A stretch of DNA of 15,308 nucleotides from an uncultured Clostridia bacterium (GTDB taxonomy: Bacteria > Bacillota_A > Clostridia > Oscillospirales > Oscillospiraceae). The notes beneath the pieces are model-generated. The model was not told where the DNA came from. It did no database searches and saw only the letters and a program-made list of their open reading frames with translations. Positions within the stretch are counted from its first letter, which is position 1, and the number at the start of each line of letters is the position of its first letter. A program made the position numbers and the translations under genes. The stretch covers positions 1 through 15,308 of the forward strand of contig CAMKAP010000021.1 of the NCBI GenBank assembly GCA_946410505.1. The letters are read 5' to 3'. Of the stretch, positions 14,934-15,308 are shown piece after piece.

Positions 14934-14959
14934 GCGGGCGCTTCGTGAAGCGCCCCTAC
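14934..14959 (-). repeat. REP-like palindrome, copy 3, inverted (inside the transposase frame)
   Basis: Exact reverse complement of copies 1 and 2 over 26 bases. It encodes about GRALREAPLR just after the HUH motif. Copies 2 and 3 are an inverted pair 141 bases apart. Confidence 0.85.
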
Positions 14960-15197
14960 GGGAAGGAGAAACACGCTCGCTTCTGTCCAAAGCGGTTGGT
15001 TATCTGAAAATGAACAGCAGCAAGCGGCTCCATGAGAAGCGCCCGGGAATGGAGGTCTTCCGGCGCGGGTATCACGAGCATGTAATCCGCGGAGAAAAGG
15101 ACCATCTGGAAATCTGGGAATCCATCGACAAGAACCCCGCCAAACGGGCGGAAGACCGGTACCACACGCCGCAGAGCTGCTGGGCAGATTCGCGTGC

Positions 15198-15233
15198 ATT
15201 TCTTTTCCCTCGCGCGGGATCGGGAAAAGAAAT
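15198..15233. repeat. T/C-rich hairpin (12-bp stem)
   Basis: ATTTCTTTTCCC (15198-15209) pairs perfectly with GGGAAAAGAAAT (15222-15233). It resembles the hairpin at 522-552 in stem composition and lies where the transposase frame runs past its usual end. Confidence 0.55.
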
Positions 15234-15308
15234 AAAAGGATCGACCAGTGTTTGCACCAATGTCATTAAGCTAAAAATCATCGAAAATGAGCTTTCAAAA
15301 AGAAGGCT

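Larger units (their letters stand above)
14651..15308 (+). pseudogene. REP-associated tyrosine transposase (RAYT, IS200/HUH-like), frameshifted and cut by the window end
   Basis: The N-terminus reads VNLPKRKRLRLPDFDCSGP from a GTG at 14651 with GGAGG at 14639-14643, the usual RAYT opening. The continuation FSFVTLCTRGRRCIFSEI lies in another frame (codons at 14710, 14713 and on), so one base appears missing near 14705-14712. The second frame then stays open. It contains the HUH metal motif YVIMPKHIHLIL (His codons 14902 and 14908; MPNHxH is usual, here Lys for Asn) and VFRRGYHEHVIRGEKDH with the likely nucleophile Tyr (codon 15070), then ESIDKNPAKRAEDRY. These enzymes act on REP palindromes in single-stranded DNA. 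Two copies of a REP-like palindrome lie inside the frame. After EDRY the frame runs on about 50 codons through a hairpin without a stop, longer than usual. Confidence 0.8.

Overview
The window is about 60% GC and compact, with many 4-bp gene overlaps, strong AGGAGG-type ribosome sites and clear intrinsic terminators. It carries a butyrate-type CoA-transferase, a domain-reversed GH3 beta-glucosidase, a LytTR/GHKL two-component pair, an EpsC-type serine acetyltransferase and a RAYT-like transposase with REP palindromes. Together these suggest a gut anaerobe of the Clostridia, most likely Oscillospirales/Oscillospiraceae. That placement is inferred from gene content and style; no rRNA or marker gene is present.

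Layout. (1) 1-453: 3' end of plsY. (2) 454-1040: gene-free GC-rich spacer with two T/C-rich hairpins. (3) 1041-2378: CoA-transferase of the butyryl-CoA:acetate family, closed by a bidirectional terminator shared with (4) a reverse-strand GT4 glycosyltransferase with a C-terminal coiled coil (2472-3911). (5) 4042-7532, reverse strand: a membrane-anchored, domain-reversed GH3 enzyme followed by a small multi-pass membrane protein. (6) 7755-7958: an array of seven back-to-back hairpins inside a 23-bp imperfect terminal inverted repeat, lying between a predicted promoter and an AgrA/AgrC-like LytTR regulator plus GHKL kinase (7980-9982). (7) 10025-12171, reverse strand: the cysteine operon cysK-epsC with its leader. 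(8) 12203-13423: nagA with its promoter. (9) 13500-14600: an AT-rich block with one unknown membrane-anchored protein, flanked by identical REP-like palindromes. (10) 14651-end: a frameshifted REP-associated tyrosine transposase carrying two more copies of the same palindrome inside its reading frame.

The most interesting system is the cysK-epsC leader. A consensus promoter is followed by a ribosome site and a 30-codon ORF with six cysteine codons, five of them within codons 6-16. The stop codon of this ORF lies in sequence that can pair with the 5' arm of an intrinsic terminator 13 nt downstream. This is the layout of a trp-type transcription attenuator that reads Cys-tRNA. Between that terminator and cysK there is a second mini-ORF of 8 codons with a perfect AAGGAGG site and a terminal Cys codon. 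It is followed at once by a long hairpin whose 3' arm runs into the cysK ribosome site, which suggests a second, translational, cysteine-sensing layer. EpsC makes O-acetylserine and CysK converts it with sulfide to cysteine, so both layers would give end-product feedback.
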